Assembly: GCA_963816855.1 (NCBI GenBank)
Contig: CAWFMA010000029.1
Span: forward strand, 1-64,000
DNA length: 64,000 nucleotides
Reading direction: 5' to 3'
Origin: DASTFP01 sp963816855
Lineage (GTDB): Bacteria > Verrucomicrobiota > Verrucomicrobiia > Chthoniobacterales > Terrimicrobiaceae
In this document: positions 42,783 to 51,434 of the stretch, one piece after another
Layout of the letters: the number at the start of each line of letters is the position of its first letter
Position numbering within the stretch: position 1 is the first letter of the stretch
Translations under genes and position numbers: made by a program
The notes under the pieces: generated by a model
Told to the model about the DNA's origin: nothing
What the model saw: only the letters and a program-made list of their open reading frames with translations
Database searches by the model: none

Positions 42783-43483
42783 CAGACCATCTCTGTCCAG
42801 CGCGCGAAAACTGTTGACGCCGTATCGCGCAGCACCGGCAGGCATTGGTGCCCTTGACGGCGTATCAAATCCGCATCGATCCCCGATTCAACGAGCAGCC
42901 CATAGGCTCTCGCCACGGCCTGGTCCAGAAGTTTCGGGGTCATCTCGAGGTGAAATTGGAGCCCATATAGCGCGTGCCCGTAGCGAAAGACCTGGTTCTG
43001 CGTGAGCGCCGACCACGCAAGCCGCATGCCGCCGGGAGGAATCTCGAACACATCCCCGTGCCAGTGGGTGGCAACGAACGTTGGGGGGAAGCCCCTCCAG
43101 AGGGGATCGTAGCGAGAAATCGGATCAAGCGTCACCTCGAAAAACCCCATTTCACGCCGCCCCGGCCGCACCCGGGCCCCAAGGGCCAAAGCCATGAGCT
43201 GAGCGCCCAGGCATAGTCCGAGAGCCGGCTTGCCTTGAGCCGCCGCCTGACGCACCAAGGCGCACTCGCCTGAAAGGTAGGGAAACCGGTGTTGTTCGTA
43301 GGCTCCCTGGGGCCCGCCGCCCAACACGAGGGCCGCGAAGCCGTCGAGGGAGGTGGGGACCGCCTCTCCCAGATCGGGCCTGATAACGTCTATCGGCAGC
43401 CCCGCGACGTCGAGGATCTCACCGAGCAAGCCGGGCCGATCGACATCGCTGTGCTGAACAAAAAGAACTCTCCTCTTCCTCAT
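42779..43483 (-). CDS. Class I glutamine amidotransferase-like protein
   Basis: A 234-residue GATase domain: VLGGGPQGAYE, then the nucleophile cysteine in GKPALGLCLGAQLMALALG (about 92), THWHGDVFEIPPG, and the His-Glu pair in YGLQFHLEMTP. These releases ammonia from glutamine for a partner, or act as gamma-glutamyl hydrolases for polyamines and other conjugates. No synthetase partner is adjacent. ATG 43483 is used; the frame continues further upstream without a family match. The stop is supplied by the repeat element, so the C-terminus may have been altered by insertion. Confidence 0.85.
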   Translation of the reverse strand: MRKRRVLFVQHSDVDRPGLLGEILDVAGLPIDVIRPDLGEAVPTSLDGFAALVLGGGPQGAYEQHRFPYLSGECALVRQAAAQGKPALGLCLGAQLMALALGARVRPGRREMGFFEVTLDPISRYDPLWRGFPPTFVATHWHGDVFEIPPGGMRLAWSALTQNQVFRYGHALYGLQFHLEMTPKLLDQAVARAYGLLVESGIDADLIRRQGHQCLPVLRDTASTVFARWTEMVC

Positions 43484-43721
43484 AAAATCCCGTTGACCCG
43501 GCCCGGAATCGCTTTCAAGTATGGGAGTCCGGCAAAAAACGCGATGTCTGTCGCGAGGGGATTCTGTCTCGCCCTCAATCGGAATCGCCACGCGACATTC
43601 TCCATGGCCGCATATATTTCCCCCGACCCGGCATTTACCGCAATAGGAAGGTCTTCCTAATTCCAGTGAGCGAAGTTCGGTAGCAGTTATTCTCCTTGGA
43701 CGTGCTGACTCCGGAAGATTT
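43484..43721. other. Intergenic region, luxR to glutamine amidotransferase
   Basis: About 240 bp between two minus-strand genes. An open frame exists on the minus strand and reads CGKCRVGGNICGHGEC, a cysteine-rich stretch, but it has no recognisable family and continues into the neighbouring gene. I see no repeat or terminator. Confidence 0.35.
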
Positions 43722-44780
43722 TTAAGCCCCGGACCCGTTCGGTGAACAACCGTTCCTTGCCGCAAAACGTAGACGCTCCACGGCGATTGCGGCGGAGCAA
43801 CGGTTTTCAACTCCAAGTTTCCGAAAGATCTTGTCCATATGGTTTTTCACGGTATGCGCGCTGATCCCCAGGATGATTGCAATTTCCTCATTGGATTTGC
43901 CTTGCGCGACCCACTCTGCGACTTCCCGTTCCCGGGGGCTGAGGTCCAGGGCGCCCCGCATAGACGAACCATCCATGACCTGCTCGTCCACGAGCAGAAG
44001 AAAGGATCCGGCGTAAGGGTGCCGGGTCAATCGCACCGCCAACTTGCGCAGTCCGCGGACGAAGGTCCATCCCTCGCCCTGCCTGAGACGCCCGGGAAAA
44101 AGACTGCGCCGGATTTTCCTCGCCACCAAGTCATCGAGTGGTCCGGGAAGACGGTGATCGGCAACCGGCGCGCTTCCCACATACCGGCAAATCAGCTGGA
44201 AGGTAGCCCGGCTGCAATAGCGTACTCGGCCATCCTCGCCGAGCAAAACGTGCCCGCGACCGAAACTCGCCTCCACGGACTCGAAGAGATTCGGCTCGTC
44301 GGCGGCTTCCAGAAGCCAATCCAGGTGGACGTCAAAACCGACCACACCGAGGCAGCTCGAATCATGAAGGATGGGAGCCGTCATGCTGGTGATGAAAAGC
44401 TCTTTTCCTGCGACTCGATACTGGTAAGGATCGATCAGCACTTCCGCTCTTCGACGGGCGGGCGCCAGATACCAATCGGCCTCGGGTTTGTCGTAGTCGA
44501 TGTTGGCCTCAAGCCGGATTCGGCCGCCGTAGCGGTGCCAGAAGGGCACGAACCGCCCGGTTTGATCGTGCCCCGAAGTGCCGGCAAAGATGGTATCCAG
44601 TCCGTCCAAGGCGTTGGGCTCCCAGACGGTCCAAACACCAAGCCACCCCGAGTTCGCCACCAGCACCCTCCTCATAATCTCAAGAAAGACTCCGCGGTCA
44701 GCGAGTCCGAGAGACTTGAGAGATGAAAAAACGCTCGCGAGTTGGCTGGCGCGGTTCATTGTTTCCGGCCGCACCGACAT
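43722..44780 (-). CDS. LuxR-family regulator with Cache-like sensor
   Basis: A 352-residue protein. Residues about 20-190 resemble a Cache/PAS sensory fold (GLADRGVFLEIMRRVLVANSG, WYLAPARRRAEVLIDPYQYRVAGKELFITS, GVVGFDVHLDWLLEAADE). The C-terminal GerE-type helix-turn-helix (about 285-345) has LSPREREVAEWVAQGKSNEEIA and AHTVKNHMDKIFRKLGVENR. No receiver or autoinducer-binding motif is evident, and there is no membrane segment, so it would be a one-component cytoplasmic sensor. It lies 1.2 kb upstream of the guanidine/urea operon on the same strand and is a candidate regulator of it. Confidence 0.83.
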   Translation of the reverse strand: MSVRPETMNRASQLASVFSSLKSLGLADRGVFLEIMRRVLVANSGWLGVWTVWEPNALDGLDTIFAGTSGHDQTGRFVPFWHRYGGRIRLEANIDYDKPEADWYLAPARRRAEVLIDPYQYRVAGKELFITSMTAPILHDSSCLGVVGFDVHLDWLLEAADEPNLFESVEASFGRGHVLLGEDGRVRYCSRATFQLICRYVGSAPVADHRLPGPLDDLVARKIRRSLFPGRLRQGEGWTFVRGLRKLAVRLTRHPYAGSFLLLVDEQVMDGSSMRGALDLSPREREVAEWVAQGKSNEEIAIILGISAHTVKNHMDKIFRKLGVENRCSAAIAVERLRFAARNGCSPNGSGA

Positions 44781-44830
44781 GATGACAGAAGTAAGCAGTT
44801 TTCATACCTGTGTCTGCTGGACCTGAAAGA

Positions 44831-44859
44831 TTGACCTGGAAGCTCTCCCAACATAGTTT
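44831..44859 (+). promoter_or_regulatory. Possible sigma-70-type promoter
   Basis: TTGACC at 44831-44836 and TAGTTT at 44854-44859 are separated by 17 bp and lie 59 bp before the ABC ATPase start, in the divergent region with the luxR-like gene. The -35 is good, the -10 only fair. It is a prediction from consensus alone. Confidence 0.3.
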
Positions 44860-44917
44860 GCCCGACTTCAGCGAGAGCGGTCGTGGCGGAAGACCGCCGC
44901 TGCGGCAAACGACAGTA

Positions 44918-46036
44918 ATGGCCAAAGTCACCCTTAAAAACGTTTACAAGATCTACCCCGGAGAGAGAGGCAAGGACGTCACGGCCGTAGAGGATTTCAG
45001 CCTGGAAATCAAGGACCGGGAGTTCGTGGTGTTCGTAGGCCCTTCGGGATGCGGAAAATCCACGACCTTGCGAATGATCGCCGGGCTGGAGGAGATTTCG
45101 AAGGGCGGGGTCTGGATTGCCGACCAGCTCGTGAATGATCTTCCCCCAAAGGACCGCGACATCGCGATGGTTTTTCAAAACTACGCGCTCTACCCACATA
45201 TGAGCGTCTACGACAACATGGCGTTCGGCTTGGAGTTGCGAAAGTATCCCAAAGCGGAGATCAAAAAGCGCGTTCTTGAAGCCGCGGGGATTCTGGGCAT
45301 CGAGCAATTTCTTGATCGCCGGCCCAAGGCCCTCTCCGGCGGGCAACGCCAGCGGGTTGCCGTTGGTCGCGCCATTGTGCGCCAGCCCGAAGTTTTCCTT
45401 TTTGACGAACCCCTCTCAAACCTCGACGCGAAGATGCGCGTGCAAATGCGCACGGAAATCACAAAATTGCACCAACGGCTTCAGGCGACGATGATTTACG
45501 TGACCCACGATCAGATCGAGGCGATGACCATGGGCACCCGCATCGTCGTGATGAAGGACGGGGTGATTCAACAGGTCGACAGTCCCCTCAAAATTTACAA
45601 CGAGCCGACAAACCTTTTTGTCGCGGGATTTTTAGGGAGCCCGCCGATGAATTTCATCAAGGGTTCATTACAATCAAAGGATGGCGGGCTGGTCTTTCAG
45701 GAGATCTCCGACGGCCCGATCAAGGTCAAGCTCGGCGAGCGCAGGGCCGCCGCCGGTTATGCCGGCAAAGAAATCATCCTCGGCGTTCGGCCGGAAAATT
45801 GCGATCTGGCGGTGCCGGAGCAAGCCGGATCGAACAATTGCTTCGAGGCCACCGTGGATTTCGTCGAACCAATGGGCGCGGAAACCTATTTCCATTTGCA
45901 GACGGGGGCCCACTCGGTCATCAGCCGCAGCCCGGCCGGAGCGCAGCAAACCGATGCGGGCCAGCGATTCAAGTTCCGGATCAGCGCGGCCGCCGCGCAC
46001 CTCTTCGACCCGGTAACCACCCACCGGATCGTGTGA
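44918..46036 (+). CDS. Orphan ABC ATPase of the UgpC/MsmK/MalK type
   Basis: A 372-residue ATPase for carbohydrate importers: Walker A GPSGCGKST, Q-loop VFQNYALYPHMSVYDNMAFGL, signature LSGGQRQRVAVGRAI, Walker B VFLFDEPLSNLD, switch ITVTHD-like TMIYVTHDQIEAMTMG, and a C-terminal TOBE domain (LGVRPENCDL, VEPMGAETYFHLQTG). Family members energise several sugar permeases. No permease or binding protein is nearby, so it is probably a shared ATPase serving transporters encoded elsewhere. It is followed by gatC after 55 bp. Confidence 0.9.
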   Translation: MAKVTLKNVYKIYPGERGKDVTAVEDFSLEIKDREFVVFVGPSGCGKSTTLRMIAGLEEISKGGVWIADQLVNDLPPKDRDIAMVFQNYALYPHMSVYDNMAFGLELRKYPKAEIKKRVLEAAGILGIEQFLDRRPKALSGGQRQRVAVGRAIVRQPEVFLFDEPLSNLDAKMRVQMRTEITKLHQRLQATMIYVTHDQIEAMTMGTRIVVMKDGVIQQVDSPLKIYNEPTNLFVAGFLGSPPMNFIKGSLQSKDGGLVFQEISDGPIKVKLGERRAAAGYAGKEIILGVRPENCDLAVPEQAGSNNCFEATVDFVEPMGAETYFHLQTGAHSVISRSPAGAQQTDAGQRFKFRISAAAAHLFDPVTTHRIV

Positions 46037-46091
46037 ATCCGGCCAATCGAGGACTCCGGCGCTTCGCGCAATTGACAGAAACCTTTCCGCT

Positions 46092-46379
46092 ATGAGCAGC
46101 TCCCATCTTGATGTTCGACATGTTGCCCGATTGGCTCGTATCGCCCTCTCGGAGGAAGAAGTCGTCGCCTTTGAGGACCAGCTCGGGCGGGTTCTTGGTT
46201 ACATCGAGCATCTCAAAAAGCTCGACGTTTCGGATGTCGAGCCGACCGCGCATACCTCGCCAATCTTCAATGTGACTCGCGAGGACGTGCCCGGTGCCAG
46301 TCTTCCTCGGGGGGCGGCCCTGGCGATTGCGCCGCGGGTCGCCAATAACCTGATTCTCGTTCCGAAAGTTGTCGAGTAG
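46092..46379 (+). CDS. gatC: Asp-tRNA(Asn)/Glu-tRNA(Gln) amidotransferase subunit C
   Basis: A 95-residue GatC: VRHVARLARIALSEEEVVAFEDQLGRVLGYIEHLKKLD, shown in short segments, then PTAHTSPIFNVTREDVPG. It is the belt subunit that stabilises GatA and GatB in amidating misacylated Glu-tRNA(Gln) or Asp-tRNA(Asn). It precedes gatA by 84 bp. gatB is not in the window. Confidence 0.92.
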   Translation: MSSSHLDVRHVARLARIALSEEEVVAFEDQLGRVLGYIEHLKKLDVSDVEPTAHTSPIFNVTREDVPGASLPRGAALAIAPRVANNLILVPKVVE

Positions 46380-46463
46380 GCTGAGCCTCCCTGCCGGAAG
46401 AGATGAGTCGCCGATTGCCGGAGAACCTTGAAGCGACCGAACCCGCTCATCGCTAGGCTTTTC

Positions 46464-47912
46464 ATGGACCTTGTTCGCCTTACCATTTCCGAACTTCAGA
46501 AGGGCTTTCGCGCCGGGACCTTTCACCCGGTCGATGTCCTCCGCGCTCTTGAGTTGCGCATCCAGGAAGTCGAGCCGTCCGTGCAAGCGTTTCTTTCGCG
46601 TGATTTCGAGGCGGCCCTTCGCCGGGCGGAGGCGGCCGACGTTGCCCTGCCTCTCGGCGGAATTCCCGTTGGCATCAAAGATGTTATCAACGTGCAGGGC
46701 GACCCGTGCGGCTGCGCTTCGAGAATTCTCGAGGGCTACACCGCGCCCTACGATGCCACGGCCATCGCGCGTCTAAGGGCCGCTGGCGCGATACCATTTG
46801 GCAGACTGAATATGGACGAGTTCGCCATGGGTTCGTCGACCGAAAACTCCGCTTTTCAAACGACTCGCAACCCTTGGGACACCTCTCGCATCCCCGGCGG
46901 ATCCAGCGGCGGGTCGGCCGCCGCGGTCGCCGCCTGCGAAGTCCCCGCCGCCTTGGGATCGGATACCGGCGGCTCGATCCGCCAACCGGCTTCGCTTTGC
47001 GGATGCGTTGGCCTTAAGCCGAGTTACGGGCGCGTATCGCGTTACGGGCTGGTTGCCTTTGCTTCCTCGCTGGATCAAATCGGCCCAGTGGCGCGTTCGA
47101 CACGCGATTGCGCGCTGTTGCTCAATGCAATCGCCGGGCGTGACCCGATGGATTCCACCTCGCTCGACCTTCCGGCAGAGGATTTCACTTCGGAACTCGA
47201 TCGCGATCTCAAAGGGGTCCGCCTGGGGATTCCAAAGGAGTATTTTGTTGACGGCATGGATAACCGTGTGAAGTCCACGATCGAAGCCGCGATCCGGCAA
47301 TGTGCGGAACATGGCGCCGAGCTCGTCGAGATCTCTCTGCCCCATACCGAATACGCCGTCTCGGTCTATTACATCATCGCGACAGCCGAAGCCTCCGCGA
47401 ATCTTGCCCGCTTTGACGGCGTGCGATACGGGCGGAGATCGGATAAGCCGAGAGACCTCACGGACCTCTACGTTCGCACCCGGGAGGAGGGATTTGGAAA
47501 CGAGGTGAAGCGCCGCATCATCCTCGGAACCTATGTGCTATCGAGCGGCTACTACGACGCCTACTACCTCCGGGCACAAAAGGTCCGCACCCTTATCCGC
47601 CAGGACTTTGTGCAGGCCTTCGAGAAGGTGGATGTGGTTGTTTGTCCCACCTCGCCGGAAGTCGCCTTTCCGATCGGCGAACGCACCAGCGATCCGCTGA
47701 AAATGTACCTTGCGGATATTTTCACGATTGCCGCCAATCTCGCGGGAATTTGCGGGATCAGCGTCCCCGGCGGATTCATCGACGAGGGCGGAAGAAAACT
47801 CCCGGTAGGTCTTCAGTTCCTTGGCAAGCCTCTCGCCGAAAGCAGACTCCTGGGGGTCGCCGATGCGTACGAGCGTGTCTCGGGCTGGAGCAAACAAATC
47901 GCGCCCGTGTGA
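46464..47912 (+). CDS. gatA: Asp-tRNA(Asn)/Glu-tRNA(Gln) amidotransferase subunit A
   Basis: A 482-residue amidase-signature enzyme that releases ammonia from glutamine and feeds GatB. The catalytic lysine is in GIPVGIKDVI, the serines in GGSSGGSAAAVAA and GSDTGGSIRQPASLCG, with GLKPSYGRVSRYGLVAFASSLDQ, the GatA fingerprint. The C-terminal region is complete. ATG 46464 gives the expected N-terminus. The stop overlaps a short GTG frame at 47909. Confidence 0.94.
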   Translation: MDLVRLTISELQKGFRAGTFHPVDVLRALELRIQEVEPSVQAFLSRDFEAALRRAEAADVALPLGGIPVGIKDVINVQGDPCGCASRILEGYTAPYDATAIARLRAAGAIPFGRLNMDEFAMGSSTENSAFQTTRNPWDTSRIPGGSSGGSAAAVAACEVPAALGSDTGGSIRQPASLCGCVGLKPSYGRVSRYGLVAFASSLDQIGPVARSTRDCALLLNAIAGRDPMDSTSLDLPAEDFTSELDRDLKGVRLGIPKEYFVDGMDNRVKSTIEAAIRQCAEHGAELVEISLPHTEYAVSVYYIIATAEASANLARFDGVRYGRRSDKPRDLTDLYVRTREEGFGNEVKRRIILGTYVLSSGYYDAYYLRAQKVRTLIRQDFVQAFEKVDVVVCPTSPEVAFPIGERTSDPLKMYLADIFTIAANLAGICGISVPGGFIDEGGRKLPVGLQFLGKPLAESRLLGVADAYERVSGWSKQIAPV

Positions 47913-48016
47913 GCCGGGAAAAACTTGGCCTCGAACAGCTGGGTGAGCGCGCCCGAAGCCTCGATGCGAGAAAAACTGGCCCGCCCCCCCTGCAACCGAA
48001 GGGCTGGACATCTTGA
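47909..48016 (+). pseudogene. Truncated N-terminus of a mobile-mystery-protein-A-like gene
   Basis: A 35-codon frame from GTG 47909 reads SREKLGLEQLGERARSLDAR, then PPPLQPKGW, and stops at once. This has the layout of the N-terminus of 'mobile mystery protein A' helix-turn-helix proteins, which continue with an IR(x)IREALGM-type helix and usually pair with a Fic protein. Here the DNA-binding part is missing. It overlaps the gatA stop by 4 bp. The match is short and could be a small coupled peptide instead. Confidence 0.35.
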
Positions 48017-48043
48017 GCGTTTTACCTAGTTTCAGACTTTCGA

Positions 48044-48607
48044 ATGAGCATTCTCTTCTTTAAACGCGTTCTCGCCAATCCGCTGCGGGTCGGCTACGTG
48101 GTGCCCAGTTCACCCTTTCTAACCCGGCAGACCGCTCGACGCATCGATTTTTCCAGGCCTCGCGTCGTTGTCGAACTCGGCCCGGGGGAAGGATGCCATA
48201 CGCGACAAATTGTCAAGCGAATGGACCCCCACTCGCGGCTCATCCTCTTCGAACTTGACGAAGAGTTCGTTTCGCATCTGCGCAAGCAATTCGTGAGGGA
48301 TCCGCGCGTCACGGTGCTGAACACTGATGCGCTGCACCTCCCCGAGACGCTCCGGGACCTCGGTCACGCGCACTGCGATTACATTGTTTCAGGTCTCCCG
48401 TTCTTTGTGATCGAACCCGAGACGAAAGACAGGCTTTTGCAGAGCATCGCCAGGGCGATGGACGGCAACAGCCGATTCATCACCTACCAGATCACGACAC
48501 AACTGTGCGATCACGAGCACCTCTTCAAGCTTTCGGGAAAAGAGTACTGTCCCCTGAATTTCCCTCCGATCAACGTGCTTGAGTTCCGGAAAGCAACGGC
48601 CTCGTAA
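48044..48607 (+). CDS. SAM-dependent methyltransferase (phospholipid/rRNA dimethylase-like)
   Basis: A 187-residue class I methyltransferase. Motif I is VVELGPGEGCHTRQIV (residues about 42-57), the acidic post-motif LILFELDEEF follows, then TVLNTDALHLPE and the catalytic-loop YIVSGLPFFVI. The N-terminus FKRVLANPLRVGYVVPSSPFL resembles phospholipid N-methyltransferases (PmtA) and the related KsgA-like group. Likely substrate is phosphatidylethanolamine or a similar lipid, but KsgA-like nucleic acid activity cannot be excluded. Confidence 0.82.
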   Translation: MSILFFKRVLANPLRVGYVVPSSPFLTRQTARRIDFSRPRVVVELGPGEGCHTRQIVKRMDPHSRLILFELDEEFVSHLRKQFVRDPRVTVLNTDALHLPETLRDLGHAHCDYIVSGLPFFVIEPETKDRLLQSIARAMDGNSRFITYQITTQLCDHEHLFKLSGKEYCPLNFPPINVLEFRKATAS

Positions 48608-48642
48608 ATCGGCGCCCGGCGTTCCTCGAAAAGCCTCAACGC

Positions 48643-49902
48643 TCAGAGATAGGCTTTCGCCACCTCGTCGGCGAGAATGGCGATCCCTTCGCGGACCGAG
48701 GTCTCGTCCATGGCAAAGCTAAGCCGAATGCATTCGTGCCCGTGCCGCCAGTCTTGCGTTCGCCCCACGCCGAAATAGTGTCCCGGCACAACTAAAACGT
48801 TTCGCGCCTTGAGGCGCGAATAGAGCGTCTCGGCTGAGATCTTCATCCCGCGGAACCACAACCACAAAAACAGCGCCCCTTCGCTGACATGCACATGGTA
48901 ATCAAGCCGATCATCAAAAAACTGCCTGATCCACTGAAGGGCCAGGCGTGATTTTCGCAGGTAAAACGGCCGCACCACGTCCCGGGCCAGGCGGAGGATC
49001 TCTCCGGTTTGCAGCAACGGAAGGATGATCGCTTGTCCGATGGAGCAGTTTGCGAGACCGACGATCGCGGTCATGGAAGCCACCGCCCGGACAATCTCCG
49101 GACGCGCTACGACAATGCCCGTGCGGGTTGTCGGGAGACCGAGCTTCGAAAGACTCAAGGTAAGAATGATGTTCTCATCCCAGATGGGGTCCGCCTCGCC
49201 GAAAATAATCCCGGGAAACGGCAACCCGTAGGCGTTGTCGATTATTAGCGGCACGCCGGCTGAGCGGGCCAGGTCAGCCAGGCGGCGAATCTCGTCGTTT
49301 GTAAGAACGTTGCCTGAGGGGTTTGTGGGCCGCGATACGCAAAGCGCCGCCACGTCCTCCGTCACCGCGAGTTTCTCAAAATCGACATGGTACTTGAAGC
49401 GATGTTCCGGCAGAAACTCCATCCGCGGCTCGACCGCGCGCAAGAGCCCGGGATCCAGACCTTGGTTCATATAGCCGATATATTCGGGCACGAGCGGGAG
49501 CAGAATCGACTTCCGCGCTCCGTTCCGGAACTCTCCGGCCAGGAGATTGAAAAGAAAAAAGAACGCGGTCTGCCCCCCGGCAGTGATGGCAATGTTTTCC
49601 GGGCCCACTGGCCACCCGAAGTGCCGTCGAAGAAACTCCGCCAGAGCCAAAATGAATCGCGCGTTGCCGACCGGTGGGTCATAGTTTGCCAGCATGCGAT
49701 CAAAAGCGGGAGGATCGGAAAGAATTGCGGTCATCCGATCCCGCCACACCGCCTGGATCTCGGGAATGTGCGCGGGATTCCCGCCCCCGAGCATCCGAAC
49801 CGGACCGTGGGAGCCGGCCAAGGCCTGCCCTAAATCGTCCATCAACTCCTCTATGCCGCTACCGCTCGCCAGGCGTTCGCCAAATAGAGACTTTTCAAGC
49901 AC
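48643..49902 (-). CDS. avtA: Valine-pyruvate aminotransferase
   Basis: A 419-residue fold-type I PLP transaminase. It matches AvtA: MLGGGNPAHIPEIQAVWRD, LANYDPPVGNARFI, AITAGGQTAFFFLFNLLAGEF, SRPTNPSGNVLT, the PLP lysine in LSLSKLGLPTTRTGIVV (about residue 250), and GHYFGVG near the end. It exchanges amino groups between valine/3-methyl-2-oxobutanoate and alanine/pyruvate. It is a single gene, divergent from thiH, with an inverted repeat in the gap. Confidence 0.9.
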   Translation of the reverse strand: MLEKSLFGERLASGSGIEELMDDLGQALAGSHGPVRMLGGGNPAHIPEIQAVWRDRMTAILSDPPAFDRMLANYDPPVGNARFILALAEFLRRHFGWPVGPENIAITAGGQTAFFFLFNLLAGEFRNGARKSILLPLVPEYIGYMNQGLDPGLLRAVEPRMEFLPEHRFKYHVDFEKLAVTEDVAALCVSRPTNPSGNVLTNDEIRRLADLARSAGVPLIIDNAYGLPFPGIIFGEADPIWDENIILTLSLSKLGLPTTRTGIVVARPEIVRAVASMTAIVGLANCSIGQAIILPLLQTGEILRLARDVVRPFYLRKSRLALQWIRQFFDDRLDYHVHVSEGALFLWLWFRGMKISAETLYSRLKARNVLVVPGHYFGVGRTQDWRHGHECIRLSFAMDETSVREGIAILADEVAKAYL

Positions 49903-49912
49903 CGTGGAAATC

Positions 49913-50000
49913 TAATCACAGAGGGCAGGAAAAGCACAAAGTCATTCTCGATGGCATCCGACTCGTTTTCTTTGTGTCCTGATTGTTTCTCTGTGGTTAA
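49913..50000. repeat. Inverted repeat between avtA and thiH
   Basis: Left arm begins TAATCACAGAG and ends CACAAAG (49913-49941); right arm begins CTTTGTGTCC and ends CTCTGTGGTTA (49970-50000). The outer 11 and inner 7-8 bases pair well with a looser centre. This TAACCACAGAG/CACAAAG pattern is a familiar intergenic repeat in many Verrucomicrobiota and related genomes. It sits directly before the thiH start and could act as a terminator or a structured leader. Confidence 0.6.
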
Positions 50001-50007
50001 TTGTCGC

Positions 50008-51120
50008 ATGCTCTTTTCTTCCGAAATCAGCAAAGCGCTTTGCGAGAAATCCCCGCTCTTGCGAAAGTTCGAGGCTTTGCTCACGCCGCGCACAGACGCA
50101 GAGCTCGAATCGATGGCCCGTGAATCCGCCGCGCTGACCAGGCGCCACTTTGGGCGAACGATGCGCCTCTTCGCGCCGCTCTATTTGTCCAACGAGTGCA
50201 TCAACTCGTGCGTCTACTGCGGCTTTTCGCGCGAGAACGCCATCCTGCGCGTCACGCTCGAAATTGGCGAAGTGTTGTGCGAAGCCAGGCATCTCCTCGA
50301 CCAGGGGTTCCGCAACCTCTTGCTCGTCGCGGGCGAGCACCCGAAATTTGTCTCCGGAAACTATCTGGAGCGGTGTATTCGACAGCTGTCGGCGGTTGTT
50401 CCGAGCGTAAGTCTGGAGGTCGCGCCGATGGAGGTGGAGGATTATCTTCCTCTCGTGCATGCCGGCGCGGAGGGGCTCGTCGTCTACCAGGAGACGTATC
50501 ATCGGCCCACCTACGCTCGCACCCACCTCGCGGGGCCGAAAAAGAACTTTGACTGGCGGCTGGATTGTCCGGAACGCGCCTATGAGGCCGGGTTTCGCCG
50601 TATTGGAATCGGCGCCCTCTACGGCCTTTGGAATTGGCACGAGGAGGCTATCGCTCTCGCCGCGCATCTCGAACACCTGCTCCGGGTTTGCTGGAAAGCC
50701 CAGATTACCGTCAGTCTCCCCCGTCTTCGCCCGGCCGCGGGCGGCTTTCACCCCTCCCATCCGCTCGCCGACCGTGAATTCGTCCAGCTTCTTTGCGCGC
50801 TGCGCATCGCCTTTCCGCAGATCGGGATCGTGCTGAGCACCCGGGAACCGGCTGCTCTACGGGACGCCCTCGCGCCTTTGGGAGTCACGATGATGAGCGC
50901 CGGCAGCCATACGGAACCGGGCGGCTACACCGGCCAGGGCAAACGAAGCCTGCATCATACGATTCGCGGCCGACGAATCCCTGCGGATGGCGAGCTCGCC
51001 GAGGGGCAATTTGCCATCTCGGATGAACGTTCGCCCCACGAAGTCGCCGCGCGGCTGCGCCAACTCGGTCTCGAGCCGGTGTGGAAAGACTGGGACGCCG
51101 CAATTCTGAATGCCGCCTGA
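50008..51120 (+). CDS. thiH: 2-iminoacetate synthase (tyrosine lyase)
   Basis: A radical-SAM enzyme of 370 residues that cleaves tyrosine to dehydroglycine (2-iminoacetate) and p-cresol for thiazole synthesis. The iron-sulfur motif C-x3-C-x2-C is CINSCVYC in LYLSNECINSCVYCGF (about residue 67). Others are LLLVAGEHPKF, VAPMEVEDY, VVYQETYHRPTYA and the C-terminal MMSAGSHTEPGGYTG. ATG 50008 was chosen; a longer frame upstream runs through the inverted repeat. thiS follows; thiG and thiF are not in the window. Confidence 0.93.
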   Translation: MLFSSEISKALCEKSPLLRKFEALLTPRTDAELESMARESAALTRRHFGRTMRLFAPLYLSNECINSCVYCGFSRENAILRVTLEIGEVLCEARHLLDQGFRNLLLVAGEHPKFVSGNYLERCIRQLSAVVPSVSLEVAPMEVEDYLPLVHAGAEGLVVYQETYHRPTYARTHLAGPKKNFDWRLDCPERAYEAGFRRIGIGALYGLWNWHEEAIALAAHLEHLLRVCWKAQITVSLPRLRPAAGGFHPSHPLADREFVQLLCALRIAFPQIGIVLSTREPAALRDALAPLGVTMMSAGSHTEPGGYTGQGKRSLHHTIRGRRIPADGELAEGQFAISDERSPHEVAARLRQLGLEPVWKDWDAAILNAA

Positions 51121-51130
51121 AAACACAACC

Positions 51131-51328
51131 ATGCATGTCTTCCTGAACGGTCAGCGGGAGGAAATACGGGCGCAGACCGTCTCCGATTTGATCACCGAAC
51201 TCGGTTTGGTTCCCGAAATGATCCTCGTTGAACACAACGGGACCGCCTTGTTACGGAAGCAATGGGGAACCACCTCTCTTTCCGGCGACGATCGCCTCGA
51301 GATACTCCGTGTGGCCGCCGGAGGATAG
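51131..51328 (+). CDS. thiS: Sulfur carrier protein ThiS
   Basis: A 65-residue ubiquitin-like carrier: HVFLNGQREEIRAQTVSDL at the start, VEHNGTAL in the middle and a C-terminal RVAAGG. The terminal Gly-Gly is adenylated and thiocarboxylated to donate sulfur to the thiazole of thiamine. ATG 51131 follows thiH by 10 bp. It confirms a thiamine role for the ThiH upstream. Confidence 0.92.
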   Translation: MHVFLNGQREEIRAQTVSDLITELGLVPEMILVEHNGTALLRKQWGTTSLSGDDRLEILRVAAGG

Positions 51329-51434
51329 ACACGTCGAGGCGTCGGCCACGGAAAAATCAGAAGACGCGTCCGGCTTCGGCGAGTCCTGTAAGGAATCGCC
51401 CGCAAAGACGACGTATTCCGGAAAGGCATTGCCA

